Assembly: GCA_029448655.1 (NCBI GenBank)
Contig: JACCLO010000003.1
Coordinates: 5,022,001-5,086,000 of the forward strand
Length of the DNA stretch: 64,000 bases
Source: Wolfiporia cocos
Lineage: Eukaryota > Basidiomycota > Agaricomycetes > Polyporales > Phaeolaceae
Direction: 5' to 3'
Shown: positions 19,201-25,405 of the stretch, piece after piece
How positions within the stretch are numbered: the first letter of the stretch is position 1
Layout of the letters: every line of letters starts with the position of its first letter
Notes under the pieces: generated by a model
Seen by the model: only the letters and a program-made list of their open reading frames with translations
The model's database searches: none
Told to the model about the DNA's origin: nothing
Position numbers and translations under genes: made by a program

Positions 19201-22198
19201 TCCGGTGGAATACGTCGGCGGCTCCTTCGCTGGTGATGGTCTTGTCGCATGGGGTCAGGGATATCGCCTTTGACAGCCCATGATCGACAATGACCATAAT
19301 CGAATCATATTTCCCTACTCGGGGGAGGTCGGTGATGAAGTCCACTGAGCATTGTGAGAAGGGGAGTGCGTCTTTTTGGGTCGGAATCGGTTGCAGCGGC
19401 GCCTTTGTCGGATGTCGGTCGGGTTTCATCTGCTGACAGATGGCGCAGCCTTTGACATATTCGGCCACGGTTTTTCGCAGGTCGGGCCACCAGAAGTGCT
19501 CTTGCACCTTCAGGGTCGTCCCCCAAATTCCGGGGTGACCTGCCGCTATTGGGCCGTGATATCTTGAGATAACATCCTTTCTCAGGCCCGGGTCCCTTGG
19601 CACGTACATCCGCCCCTTATACAAGAGGACCCCTTCGGTGTACTGCCAGTCTTCCATTACTGTCCTTAAAGGAGGCTGTTCCCCTTGTTCAAGGGCGCGG
19701 AGCCCCTGTTCCGCGATCGGATCGAAGGGCTTCGCGATCTTGATCCGATCGATGATCGGGACTTCGATTGTGTGAATGAATAGGGTATCGGGCAGCATCT
19801 GAATGTCTTCGTTGTCGTGGTCGGAGCTGTCCAAATTCATGAGGCGCGAGAGGGTGTCTGCCATTACCAACTTCTTTCCTGGGACGTGCTGTAGCCGTAT
19901 GTCGAATTGAGATAGTAACAGGTGCCATCTCGCTTGCCTCCGATTCAATCTCTGGGCGCTTCGCCAATACGTAAGGTTCTGGTGATCGCTCCTGATCAGG
20001 ATCTGATGTGGACCCCCTTCTAGAAGGTGGCGCCATTCTTCCAGCGCGCGAACCACTCCTAGGAGTTCTCGATCGTAGATTTCGTAGTTTCGTTCAGCTG
20101 GGGTGAGGGACTGCGATAGATAGCCCACGGGTCGCTCATTTCCGTTATCGTCCTTTTGTTTGAGCACTGCTCCGAGGGCGAACTGGGAGGCGTCGGTTTC
20201 TAGGATAAAGGGTTTCTCCTTGTCGGGGAGGAGCAGCGCGGGGGCTGTTACGAACTGATTTTTTAAGAATTCGAACGCCTCGCTTTCTCGCTCTGTCCAC
20301 TTGAACCCCGTGCCCGTTGCCGTTTTTGTGAGGTCGATGAGCGGTCGCGCATGCGCGGAATAGTGGTCGATGAATTTTCTGTAGAAGTTCGCGAACCCTA
20401 AGAAGGAGCGGACCCCTTTGACATTTCGCGGGGGTGGCCAGTCGCGGATCCCTTTGAGCTTGGCAGGGTCCATCTGGATTTGGCCGGGGGTGATTACGAG
20501 CCCAAGGAACTCTACCCTTTCTACCCCGAACGCGCATTTCTCGGGCTTCACGAATAGCTTTTCTTCAGCCAGCTTTTCCAGGACTCGTCGCTCTCGCTCT
20601 CTGTGGGTCGTTTGGTCCGGAGAGAAGATGAGGATGTCGTCCATGTAGACTAATACCCATCCTTCCGCGATTTCTTCTTTTAGTATCTCGTTCATCATGG
20701 CCTGGAACGTTGCTGGCGAATTGCACATCCCAAAGAACATTACTGTTGGTTCATAGAGGCCAGCATTGGTCTTGAATGCACCCTTCCATTGATCGCCTTC
20801 TCGGATTCGTACGTTGTTATATCCTGCTCGCAGGTCCATTTTGGTGAACACCTTTGCCCCTTTTAGCTTCTCGATGAGTTCGGATATCAAGGGTAGGGGA
20901 TAAGCGTTCTTAACCGTTCCTTCATTTAGGTATCGGTAGTCCTGGCAGGGCCTTAACCCTCCATCTTTCTTTGGGACGAAGAAGGCGGGGGACGCCATGG
21001 GGGACTTCGATGGTCGGATGAATCCCTTGGCGAGATTTTCTGCCAGAAATTCGTCCATGGCCTTTTGTTCTCTGGGGGACAGCGAGTATACCTTGCAGTC
21101 CCGGGGTACGAAGTCGGGTTTTAGTTCGATAGCATGGTCCCACGGTCTCGAAGGGGGAAACACGGCTGCTGCTTTCTTGCTGAAGACGTGTGCGAAGTCT
21201 TTCAGGTGTTCGGGGAGGGCGTTCTCCGTGGGCCCCCTTTCCTTTATCTCGGAGAGTTTCTGGGATTTCGTCATTGCCTTGCGTATGCGGGATAGGACTG
21301 CGCTTTCCTGCCGGAATCGCCTTGGGTTCCTGGTTCTAGGGGCGACCAGTTTCCGGGTTTGGATAAATCTCCTGAGTAGTTGGTATTCTTCGTCTGAGAT
21401 GGGGTCCTCCACTGGCTGCCGAGTGTCGGTGGAGCCAAAACCCGCATCCCCTCTTTTCGTTTCATCGAGCTCCTCTACCTGGACTACTTCGGGGGTGAGG
21501 GCTTGTTCAAATATTATTTGCGCAATGCGCATTCCGGGAATGATACGATGAGGTGTCGTCGATTGGTTGAACAGGATGACTTGGACTTCTCCGCGATAGT
21601 CAGGATCAATCACTCCTGCCCCAACCGTGAGCCCATGTTTGAGCGTGAGACCCGATCGTGAGGCTATCCTCCCGTAAGATCCTTTCGGGATCTCCATCTG
21701 AACCCCGGTGGGGATCGCCTTCCATCCCCCAGGGGTGATTACATCATCCTTTGAGGCGTACAGATCGTATCCAATGGCACCGTCGGTTCCTCGCGTTGGG
21801 AGCTTCCCTTCGGGGGCTACTGTCATTTTGACAGTGTCGAGTTGGATTATGGCGTTGGTTGTTCGGGTTTTTTCTGTGGTTTTGTCAGGGGCGATATCGA
21901 CCTTCCCTGTTGCCCAATCGATGACAGGGCTCTCCTTTTTCAACCAATTGTACCCGAGGATCATTTCTTCTTTTCCGATGTTTCCTACGAGGAAGCGGAC
22001 TTTTCGTTCCTTTCCTCCGTATTTGATGGGGAGGTAGACTTCCCGATCTACCTGTCCGTCCTTGTTGGTGGTTCCATCGACGTTCCGGACGGTGATTGGG
22101 TTTCTTAGAGGTCGAGTCACGATTCGGTGTCGAATGACAAGTTTTGAATGGATCAGGGAAGACATGGCTCCCGAGTCGATGAGGGCGTTTACTTTCAC
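7203..22198 (-). CDS. pol: Gyp-2 Pol polyprotein (interrupted by Gyp-3)
   Basis: Coding is complement(join(7203..7460,17465..22198)), 1663 residues from the conventional start, with no stop once Gyp-3 and one TSD are removed. The -1 frame is also open upstream back into the end of gag (GGA TTT CGA ATA over the gag stop), indicating a -1 frameshift. Domains in order: protease (LIDSGAM, residue about 8), dUTPase (GYDLYA about 143 to GFGSTD about 256), RT (YMDDILIF about 518), RNase H, integrase zinc finger (about 880-923) and DDE core (DRGPQFAS about 1013, TERMNQ about 1048), chromodomain (about 1240-1282, YLVHWKGY). The C-terminal domain of about 110 residues (ILWNTALWYL..RAALGLP..LVDDLRQLR) is conserved in Gyp-1. 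A naive ORF call instead reads into the Gyp-3 LTR and ends at 17126, which is an artefact. Confidence 0.9.
7213..18290 (-). CDS. Gyp-2 ORF3: helical protein with two CCHC knuckles, overlaps pol
   Basis: Coding is complement(join(7213..7460,17465..18290)): ATG at 18290, TGA at 7215-7213, 357 residues. The frame holds across the excised Gyp-3 (1074 nt). It starts just after the chromodomain and lies entirely within the pol 3' end in another frame. The N-terminus starts MST, followed by RIRHAL..W and a long predicted helical stretch (about residues 55-120, FELVQELTAIYDNYQ). A Pro-rich linker and a REEFERG motif follow. The C-terminus has C-x2-C-x4-H-x4-C (CRSCGSPYHWILDC) and C-x2-C-x6-H-x4-C (CPTCRVSQPGHRRGEC). 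Gyp-1 encodes a clear homologue. The layout is Gag-like (helices, then knuckles) but I recognise no named family. A role in RNA binding or packaging is inference. Confidence 0.75.
7461..8159 (-). repeat. Gyp-3 3' LTR, 699 bp
   Basis: It runs TGACACAGAC to AAATCTGTGACA on the plus strand and appears identical to 16761-17459. On the minus strand it follows the purine tract GAAGAGGGGGTA (8160-8171). Confidence 0.94.
8160..8171 (-). promoter_or_regulatory. Gyp-3 polypurine tract
   Basis: The minus strand reads GAAGAGGGGGTA immediately before the 3' LTR. Gyp-5 has GAAGAGGGGTAA at the equivalent place (42771-42782). Confidence 0.75.
8199..12734 (-). CDS. pol: Gyp-3 Pol polyprotein with C-terminal dUTPase
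   Basis: 1511 residues with a real ATG at 12734. It overlaps the last 59 nt of gag in the +1 frame, so expression could be by +1 frameshift or reinitiation. Domains: aspartic protease (ALIDTGAS, about 138), RT (YLDDILVF, about 512; MVVDYRKVN upstream), RNase H (VEADSSDYA; YDKELLAI), integrase zinc finger (LHHDHVTAGH..CDTCQ, about 885-928), DDE core (TIDLIV about 955, DRGPQFA about 1016, ADGQTERVNQ about 1053), chromodomain (about 1243-1295, YRIRWKGF). A complete dUTPase ends the protein: GFDLYT, APRSS, GGVIDHDYQGEV, KIAQLI and GGFGSTGK. The dUTPase lies after the chromodomain, not between protease and RT as in Gyp-1 and Gyp-2. All key motifs are intact. Confidence 0.93.
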   Translation of the reverse strand: MSGPSRFPSPQPHVSKTFCEEHTSPAAAGSVQRPEEAHLYEEASQRPLILWEDKAVVRHPVSHLGIFGNSAMDFARRTRTLVTRAPPVQYFYPDPLALKFFTLYNVHGNDSRDDNKSFSIEVELWVYGKKVTAMALIDTGASISVIDKKLVHEEKLVTQKLPSPLEIRNADGTSNTAGNINMAVKAYMVHEEHKSTEFLYVMDVQNADVILGYDWFLKHNPDFNWPEGTFTYRCTEKCKHGKRVSISEEEDEIEPRNIYQIINDFPIDFLGLEEPENPFVAWVNTLDEGTELLIDAIQSITEKSDDEFLTDADLQKWKSLVPEEYQEFGPTVFSQRASERMPERKPYDHAIDFPDDAVLPPPSKAYKMSPQEANSLDQWIQEELRKGYIRHSKSPIASPVFFVPKKDGGARMVVDYRKVNDLTIKNRYPLPRIDELIDKLSQASIFTKLDLRWGYNNVRIKEGDEWKTAFITPNGLYEAVVMYFGFCNAPSTFQHMMNDILGDLIREGKVIVYLDDILVFGNDLLEHRRIVKQVLQILQDNDLFAKPEKCFFEQSSIEYLGMIISKGKVEMDPKKVAGVMDWPTPAKVKDVQGFVGFANYYRRFIKDFSKVVKPLTELSKKNTQWNWGPEQAEAFQTLKEAFTSAPILRIPDQESPFRVEADSSDYATGAVLSQYSSEDKLWHPVAFYSKSLSAPERNYEIYDKELLAIIRALEEWRHYLEGHPHKFEVWSDHLNLTYFKSAQRLTRRQARWSLYLTRFNFTMCHKPGKTMLTADPLSRRPDHEEGVELDNRDQILLKPEYFTVRALEASQQEIQSGDEDLLRQIRQALMDDQITKDYQELLKSGPKEFGKDLQEWNMEAGLLLRRGKVYVPKEPKELRTKILELHHDHVTAGHFGRWKTYELLSRNYWWPGMTTMVKQYVEGCDTCQRMKNHNQTPYGPLQPLPVPEAPWDTVTIDLIVHLPPSGELKQFNAIMVIVDRLTKRAHFIPTSDKITAKELANLLYLRIYPNHGLPKQIISDRGPQFAAALFKGWCEQLGIQRSMTTAYHPQADGQTERVNQILEQYLRCYIDVIQKDNWSWFLPTAEFAYNNAASETTKNSPFFVELGRHPNAGPTNLRPTQYVDLNVIAYERWSAQEQAKAAMKLAAERWSWYYDQHKRSVPFKVGDKVLVDARSWQDSERSLSPRYLGPFRIIEQLSPVTFRVHMDEQYRAYHPVFHASKLVMYKDPVHQKKPEPQPEMVDGEELWEVEKILDHRLRAGRVEYRIRWKGFGINDDSWVREADLDSAYDILQEYKASHPIPMQDAPLRRSARRKEAVHVFDPDSDDWEADECTWPDDWPQYREEFAKDPKQRMVRHPDGGWMSADINQNADLKIVVGEGGRMPEKGTKDSVGFDLYTATGDVLPAHGQTEYNTKLKIQVPFGTYGRIAPRSSLARKGIDVMGGVIDHDYQGEVIIILRNHSDISIDIRAGDKIAQLICEVAKDPHITLHGKSYFEKIKSERGTGGFGSTGK
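12676..14673 (-). CDS. gag: Gyp-3 Gag polyprotein
   Basis: About 665 residues from the ATG at 14673, chosen over an in-frame ATG at 14718 because it has A at -3 and matches the Gyp-4 Gag start (MSQQ...). The N-terminus is Ser/Pro-rich with a run of ten glutamates. A long coiled coil follows at about residues 140-270 (AIEQKAQDELHEAVNS..LRKDYRSRLDDLEDAF), then an Ala-rich linker. The Gag core at about 310-480 includes KMGLYFGTLR, ITTALFRVTGDAYKFF and YFNYCERFRTLGRL. One CCHC knuckle, CTYCKQTGHYFNKC, sits near 565. It would build the particle and bind genomic RNA. It lies 147 nt downstream of ORF0 and overlaps pol by 59 nt. Confidence 0.9.
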   Translation of the reverse strand: MSSTSSVSTPLAPRKMRLRSEGPVTPVAGPSGTQQLVTLEHLSEGEEEEEEEEEEMPEFAPPQRESPTNPMGTRPGSPIAGYPPARRTRPIGPATTLEMEFSGPTRQTNVAVENNLKAYLPEEEHHKVDGSIHGPIIDAAVQRSAAISHDTTDTLGRMVHARLERIHERIDSLAGQSRAIEQKAQDELHEAVNSVRNEVLSTMVDLGKELRQEYTAKLSEMEKQLRKDYRSRLDDLEDAFAERMEKVDEELRRIRKNPSVPNPPGVRTPPEDPVPAPGHAQARAAEAAAAAQAAAAAAAAVAPQIPGLPQNLKIPPPPEFSGSSGKVTAQEWVEKMGLYFGTLRVYDDHDRITTALFRVTGDAYKFFSPLIKKAGNGEPLGTWEDFTKSVMVQYGKMTDKEIAKKEIRGYYGTKGKELAESNYFNYCERFRTLGRLSETANETLVWEFTETLPEKVKDTLNVLGKTPFFKAPTDIEPLIDFALEMYQTSYPDKIKGSIFEKASKKDSAPAEKKETSSASAKKSEKKKDKGKAPAKAPADTTNAVCTYCKQTGHYFNKCPKLAADKAAGTFVPAAQRAEQQRAKDAAAASGKTTAAPSGSGKGQASGKKPYSAPPADGKTYRARTIWEEVTADSSSAGPSAPATTVANVGTISVPLAPTTRLEDVL
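14821..15720 (-). CDS. Gyp-3 ORF0: conserved extra protein upstream of gag
   Basis: 299 residues from the ATG at 15720, which gives the MPR...RRTRGSS start shared with Gyp-4. The frame also extends 33 nt upstream to another ATG at 15753. The N-terminus is basic (PAKRSLLSRI), then comes a conserved VTYTLPVKEDYTGKLHLWEI block. A Lys/Ala-rich predicted helix follows (about 115-155, ELRELNKLKLARDKLNKRI), and the C-terminal half is conserved (FHTMVVELEDLVDN, RRGRITNRDWRIMKKYCK). It ends with an acidic SVEEDILAIV tail. Gyp-4 carries a homologue of similar length, so the ORF has been kept through divergence. No catalytic motif, knuckle or membrane segment is visible and I do not recognise the family. 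An extra 5' ORF is not part of the usual Ty3/gypsy plan. Confidence 0.82.
   Translation of the reverse strand: MPRVTRRTRGSSTAPYVKPAKRSLLSRIDTADIPRAEDVTYTLPVKEDYTGKLHLWEIPVHMPKHIAEAGKPAPRPPKPVPLAKRIWTEEEKLAASITAMENLIELRELNKLKLARDKLNKRIAAKQAAKEAKQAASSLALRLSSPAAGPSVPANHKILDPSLVFGKKKPLQACDQVIPMLEGTLTRLTPLANHPPNYPGFHMENDMRFHTMVVELEDLVDNVKDRARRGRITNRDWRIMKKYCKQLGSISFLDWRTDLARIVAECVALQITFAFGVTPPDKVAGPSTTSVEEDILAIV
15754..16747 (-). other. Gyp-3 long 5' leader, about 1 kb, non-coding
   Basis: Lies between the PBS and ORF0. Blocks are shared with the Gyp-4 leader (36081-37069), including GTTGGGAATCGGATACRC and repeated CTTGTCAG-type sequences. The conservation suggests untranslated function such as packaging or translation control, but no specific structure could be assigned. 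No credible ORF was seen. Confidence 0.5.
16748..16758 (-). promoter_or_regulatory. Gyp-3 primer-binding site (self-priming type)
   Basis: The minus strand reads AGAACAAATCT two bases after the 5' LTR. It pairs over all 11 nt with AGATTTGTTCT at 16893-16883 in that LTR. Confidence 0.78.
16761..17459 (-). repeat. Gyp-3 5' LTR, 699 bp
   Basis: It appears identical to 7461-8159. Followed on the plus strand by GAGAT, the TSD partner of 7456-7460. Confidence 0.94.
16883..16927 (-). promoter_or_regulatory. Gyp-3 LTR TATA box and self-primer
   Basis: The minus strand has TATATAAG at 16927-16920 and AGATTTGTTCT at 16893-16883, 34 nt apart. The 11-mer complements the PBS at 16748-16758. Confidence 0.75.
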
Positions 22199-22305
22199 GG
22201 CTTTCTGCAGCTTCAGGGTTACGGGGATAAACAGCGACCGGTCGCGTTCATACGAGGTAATTACATGAGCTGCGCTTTCGGGAGGTAAGACCGTGTGCTT
22301 CCTCC

Positions 22306-23955
22306 CTATTCGAAATCCTGGTCATCGAGAATCTGGGCAAGGAACGAGGGGTTCTTAGCTTTGAGAATCCTGATCGCGCTAACCGCTTCTTCCACTGCGG
22401 TGGCTCCATCGTCCTCGTCCTCGGTGTCTTCTTCTTCCGTGTGAGCGGCGGGGCTCCCCTCCTCTACGGCTTCTACCTTTCGAGCTTTGCCCTTCGCGGG
22501 GAACTTCTTCTTTCGCTTCGGGCAGTTGTTGGAGAGGTGGCCCTTCTCCTTACAACTGAAGCACCGCCCCTCAGTTTGGAGCTTGCGTCGCTCTTCTGTG
22601 GACATTCGGTCAACGTCCATTGCGTTCGGGTCTTTCACGGGAGTCGGCATGGCTGGGGAGCTAGGTCCCTTAGGTCGCCACTGGGGTTTCTTCTTGGGGT
22701 CTCCTCGTCCTTTGATGAACGTGTTATAATTGTTCTCGTTGATGGATGCTTGTTTCATCCAGTCTGTGAGGGTTACGACGGGGGGAACAATATTTATGAT
22801 GTGCGTAACGAGTGCGGGTCGGATGGCTCTCTTGTACAAGGTGACGAGGAGTGGGTTGCACTGTTGTCGGTCCAGTCCCGTTTTCCCTACAAGGTTATCG
22901 AATTTGATATTGAAGTCGTTGATGTTCTTCTTCTCCTGCCTGAGGTCGAAGAGATCGTCATTGGTTTTCTGTTTCTCTTCGATGGGCTCGAATGCGGCAT
23001 CGAATTCTGCACTGAACTGGAGTAGCGTGGGGAGGACGAATGCTCCTGTCGCCGGGTCTGTGTGCTTGGCGTAGTAGTTCTCCTTCCATTGGTCTACTCG
23101 GTCGCTTCCTCGAATGTAGGACATGATGAAGAGGATTTTCTGATCGTCGGTCTGATAGTCTGCCGCGAACATGGTGAACCATGTGTTGCAATCATTCTTG
23201 AAGCGTTGTAGCTTCTTTCGTTCTCCCTTGAAGGGTTCGGGGGTGGCGAGCTTTATGCGGTTCCCTCGCCCTGGTGGGGCGAACTGTCCGCCCCATCCCG
23301 CGGGGTTCCCTCCACCTGGGGGGCCTCCTCCGCCTGGTGGTCCTCCTCCTCCGCCTGGCGGTCCTCCTGGATTGCCTCTTGCGCCGCCTGCTGGATTACC
23401 GGTGCCGCCCGGGGGACCTCCGCCCCCGGGGGGACCTCCCCCTCCAGGAATTCCTCCTCCTCCAGACACTCCTGGTCCGGTGGGGTTTGTTCCGCTAGGA
23501 TTTCCAGGTAGCGGATTATTAACTGGCGGAGGGATATTGGCCACTCCCCCTGCGCCCTGGCTCGTGCCGCTGCTTCCCGGAACAGCACTTCCGCCCAAGG
23601 TTGTACCTCCCAGACCCATGCTTCCTCCGGCAGGGTTGGGGTTCGTTGTCTGTCCTCCGAGTTGTCCATCGCCTGTTCGAGATATGGTGATGGTCGGTGT
23701 CATCAAGTTTGCGACGTTTCCAAAGCGTTCGAAAGCGGCGCGCGTCTGCTCCCAGGGGTCGTTCGAGGATGGGGGTAACTGTACCCACGAGGGAATAAGT
23801 CTGTCTGGAGTCGGGACGGTGAGATACCCTCCTTTCGTAAAGAACCCTGCAGGGGGATCTCTCCACTCGTGTTTGTCTTCGTAGTAGATGCGTCTGTATT
23901 CTTCGGGGAGCAGATGGATCAACCGGTTCGGGAGATCCAGGTCAAAGCGTTGCAT
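22306..23955 (-). CDS. gag: Gyp-2 Gag polyprotein with one CCHC knuckle
   Basis: 549 residues from the ATG at 23955, 34 nt after the PBS. The N-terminal about 95 residues (LPNRLIHLLPEEY..SWVQLPP) match the Gyp-1 Gag. A long Gly/Pro/Asn-rich linker lies at about 110-235 (GGPPGGGGP repeats), then the Gag core at about 240-420. The knuckle CFSCKEKGHLSNNC is near residue 465 and is followed by a basic KRKKKFPAKGKARK patch and an acidic tail. The frame is fully open. The last codons overlap the -1 frame of pol. Confidence 0.92.
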   Translation of the reverse strand: MQRFDLDLPNRLIHLLPEEYRRIYYEDKHEWRDPPAGFFTKGGYLTVPTPDRLIPSWVQLPPSSNDPWEQTRAAFERFGNVANLMTPTITISRTGDGQLGGQTTNPNPAGGSMGLGGTTLGGSAVPGSSGTSQGAGGVANIPPPVNNPLPGNPSGTNPTGPGVSGGGGIPGGGGPPGGGGPPGGTGNPAGGARGNPGGPPGGGGGPPGGGGPPGGGNPAGWGGQFAPPGRGNRIKLATPEPFKGERKKLQRFKNDCNTWFTMFAADYQTDDQKILFIMSYIRGSDRVDQWKENYYAKHTDPATGAFVLPTLLQFSAEFDAAFEPIEEKQKTNDDLFDLRQEKKNINDFNIKFDNLVGKTGLDRQQCNPLLVTLYKRAIRPALVTHIINIVPPVVTLTDWMKQASINENNYNTFIKGRGDPKKKPQWRPKGPSSPAMPTPVKDPNAMDVDRMSTEERRKLQTEGRCFSCKEKGHLSNNCPKRKKKFPAKGKARKVEAVEEGSPAAHTEEEDTEDEDDGATAVEEAVSAIRILKAKNPSFLAQILDDQDFE

Positions 23956-23988
23956 GGACTTGCACTCTTGGTAAGTGAGTCTGTTAAG

Positions 23989-23999
23989 AGCTCGACCTT
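23989..23999 (-). promoter_or_regulatory. Gyp-2 primer-binding site (self-priming type)
   Basis: The minus strand reads G then AAGGTCGAGCT directly after the 5' LTR. It pairs over 11 nt with AGCTCGACCTT at 24176-24166. The 11-mer is the same as in Gyp-1 although the LTRs are otherwise largely different. Confidence 0.78.
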
Positions 24000-24000
24000 C

Positions 24001-24533
24001 TGTTACGGATCGAATATCCGTTCAGCTGAGATGTTAAGTCGAGTTACTCAGCGTATCGAGTAATGCGCTACTCGTCGGACTCAGCAGAGTCAAGCGTCGA
24101 TATACTGGCTGCAGACTTAATTGCTTAAGTCTTTGAGAACGAGTATAGGATCCTTGTAATTCAACAAGGTCGAGCTGAGGAACTCGGCCAGTATTTACAA
24201 CAGGGTCTTTATACTACGATTCTGTAATCGGGGTCATAGTGTCCTTGGTACTGCTACCACTAAGTCCATAAGGTTAGTACGCTACGATAGCTAAGCCGAA
24301 ACGCTGCGGTTGAGCGCAACAATGGCTGAAACGTAGAAGCTCTGTAGATATACAAGAGATATCACCTAGAACCTGATACGCTATGAGACTAGGGGCGTAG
24401 GGTTGTTGTACATGAAACGAGGGTCGGTGGTTGAGCAGGGACCCTAAGAATAATCGGTCGATACAGCGGTTGAACGCTAAGTCCTCCTCTCCAGTGAGGC
24501 GTCAAAATACACGGAATCATACGGACCGTAACA
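24001..24533 (-). repeat. Gyp-2 5' LTR, 533 bp
   Basis: It appears identical to 6625-7157. The right flank GAAAG (24534-24538) is the TSD partner of 6620-6624. Confidence 0.92.
24166..24213 (-). promoter_or_regulatory. Gyp-2 LTR TATA box and self-primer
   Basis: The minus strand has TATAAAG at 24213-24207 and, 37 nt downstream, AGCTCGACCTT (24176-24166), complementary to the PBS at 23989-23999. Confidence 0.75.
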
Positions 24534-24705
24534 GAAAGGGGGAGACAAAAAGAAAATTCCGAACGAAGATACAGATTATTAAAGCTGTCAGGAAGGCATT
24601 AACAAAATCCCAAGAATTCGCACAGAAAACCCACGAGCCACAAAAGACGATTGAGGAGATGGTCCCGAAACATCTCCTAGACTTCGTCAAGGTATTTAGC
24701 AAGGA

Positions 24706-25405
24706 TGTTACGGGTCGAATACCCGTTCGTATATTCGAATCGCGAATATAGATCGTTCTTCTGCACGTAGGCACGTTGCCGTATGCAAGGCAAATACTCG
24801 TTAGATGCCTTCGGGTCCTAAGTGAAGTCCTTAGGAGATCGGTTAATATCCAATACGCGTTAGAGGATATAATCTGTTCAGGTGCGAGTCGAATAGAATA
24901 TAAGACTCGCCTAAGTCCGAGAAGTCAGTGTGCACTTCGAGGACTTAGTCGTTCGGTTGCTCGAGTGAGAAATACTGAGCGTAGTTTCCTACGTTTGAGA
25001 ACGAGTCTAAGACTTCTTGTTTGTACAACAAGGTCGAGCTGAAGACCCTCGACGGTAAGTACATGCGTTTTATACTACGTTAGGTTTCAGGGGTCAAGTC
25101 TGTCCCAGATGCCACCGATACTATCTACGCTATAGTCCCAAACGTTTGATAAGTATGGAGTGATATATCTGATACGAGGGATGATGGCGGTTGAACGCCA
25201 TCTATCAGCTAATAAACGATGAACGTGAAACGGTGGCAGGGTTGGATCTGCCAAAGATGAAACGAGCCCTACAGACTAGTACAACTGGGGATGTGCCCAG
25301 TAGGTCACGAGTGGCCAGGGGAGTTGGTTGCGCAACAAGTCCCTGTATCGTATTCGCCCAGTGGTGAGTTCTGTCGATATTCGAAAAATCAAAATAACCG
25401 TAACA
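24706..25405 (-). mobile_element. Solo LTR (700 bp), Gyp-1 LTR family, TSD AAGGA
   Basis: It begins TGTTACGGGTCGAATACCC, ends ACCGTAACA, and has AAGGA on both sides (24701-24705, 25406-25410). Excising it with one AAGGA restores the Gyp-1 pol frame. It retains CpG sites that are lost in the older copy at 1122-1818. Confidence 0.92.

Larger units (their letters stand above)
6625..24533 (-). mobile_element. Gyp-2: autonomous Ty3/gypsy element, TSD GAAAG
   Basis: The outer LTRs (6625-7157 and 24001-24533, 533 bp, no difference seen) are flanked by GAAAG at 6620-6624 and 24534-24538, proving insertion into the Gyp-1 pol. Without the nested Gyp-3 the element is about 7.9 kb. It encodes gag, pol with dUTPase between protease and RT, and ORF3 overlapping the pol end. 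All frames are open once Gyp-3 is removed, and the LTRs are identical, so it was recently mobile. A purine tract (GGCTTAGGAGGGGGGTGA on the minus strand) directly precedes the 3' LTR. Confidence 0.92.

Noticed and set aside
7158..24000. One continuous 17 kb giant element
   Set aside because: TSDs and LTRs show two nested elements, each of ordinary size (about 8 kb and 10 kb).
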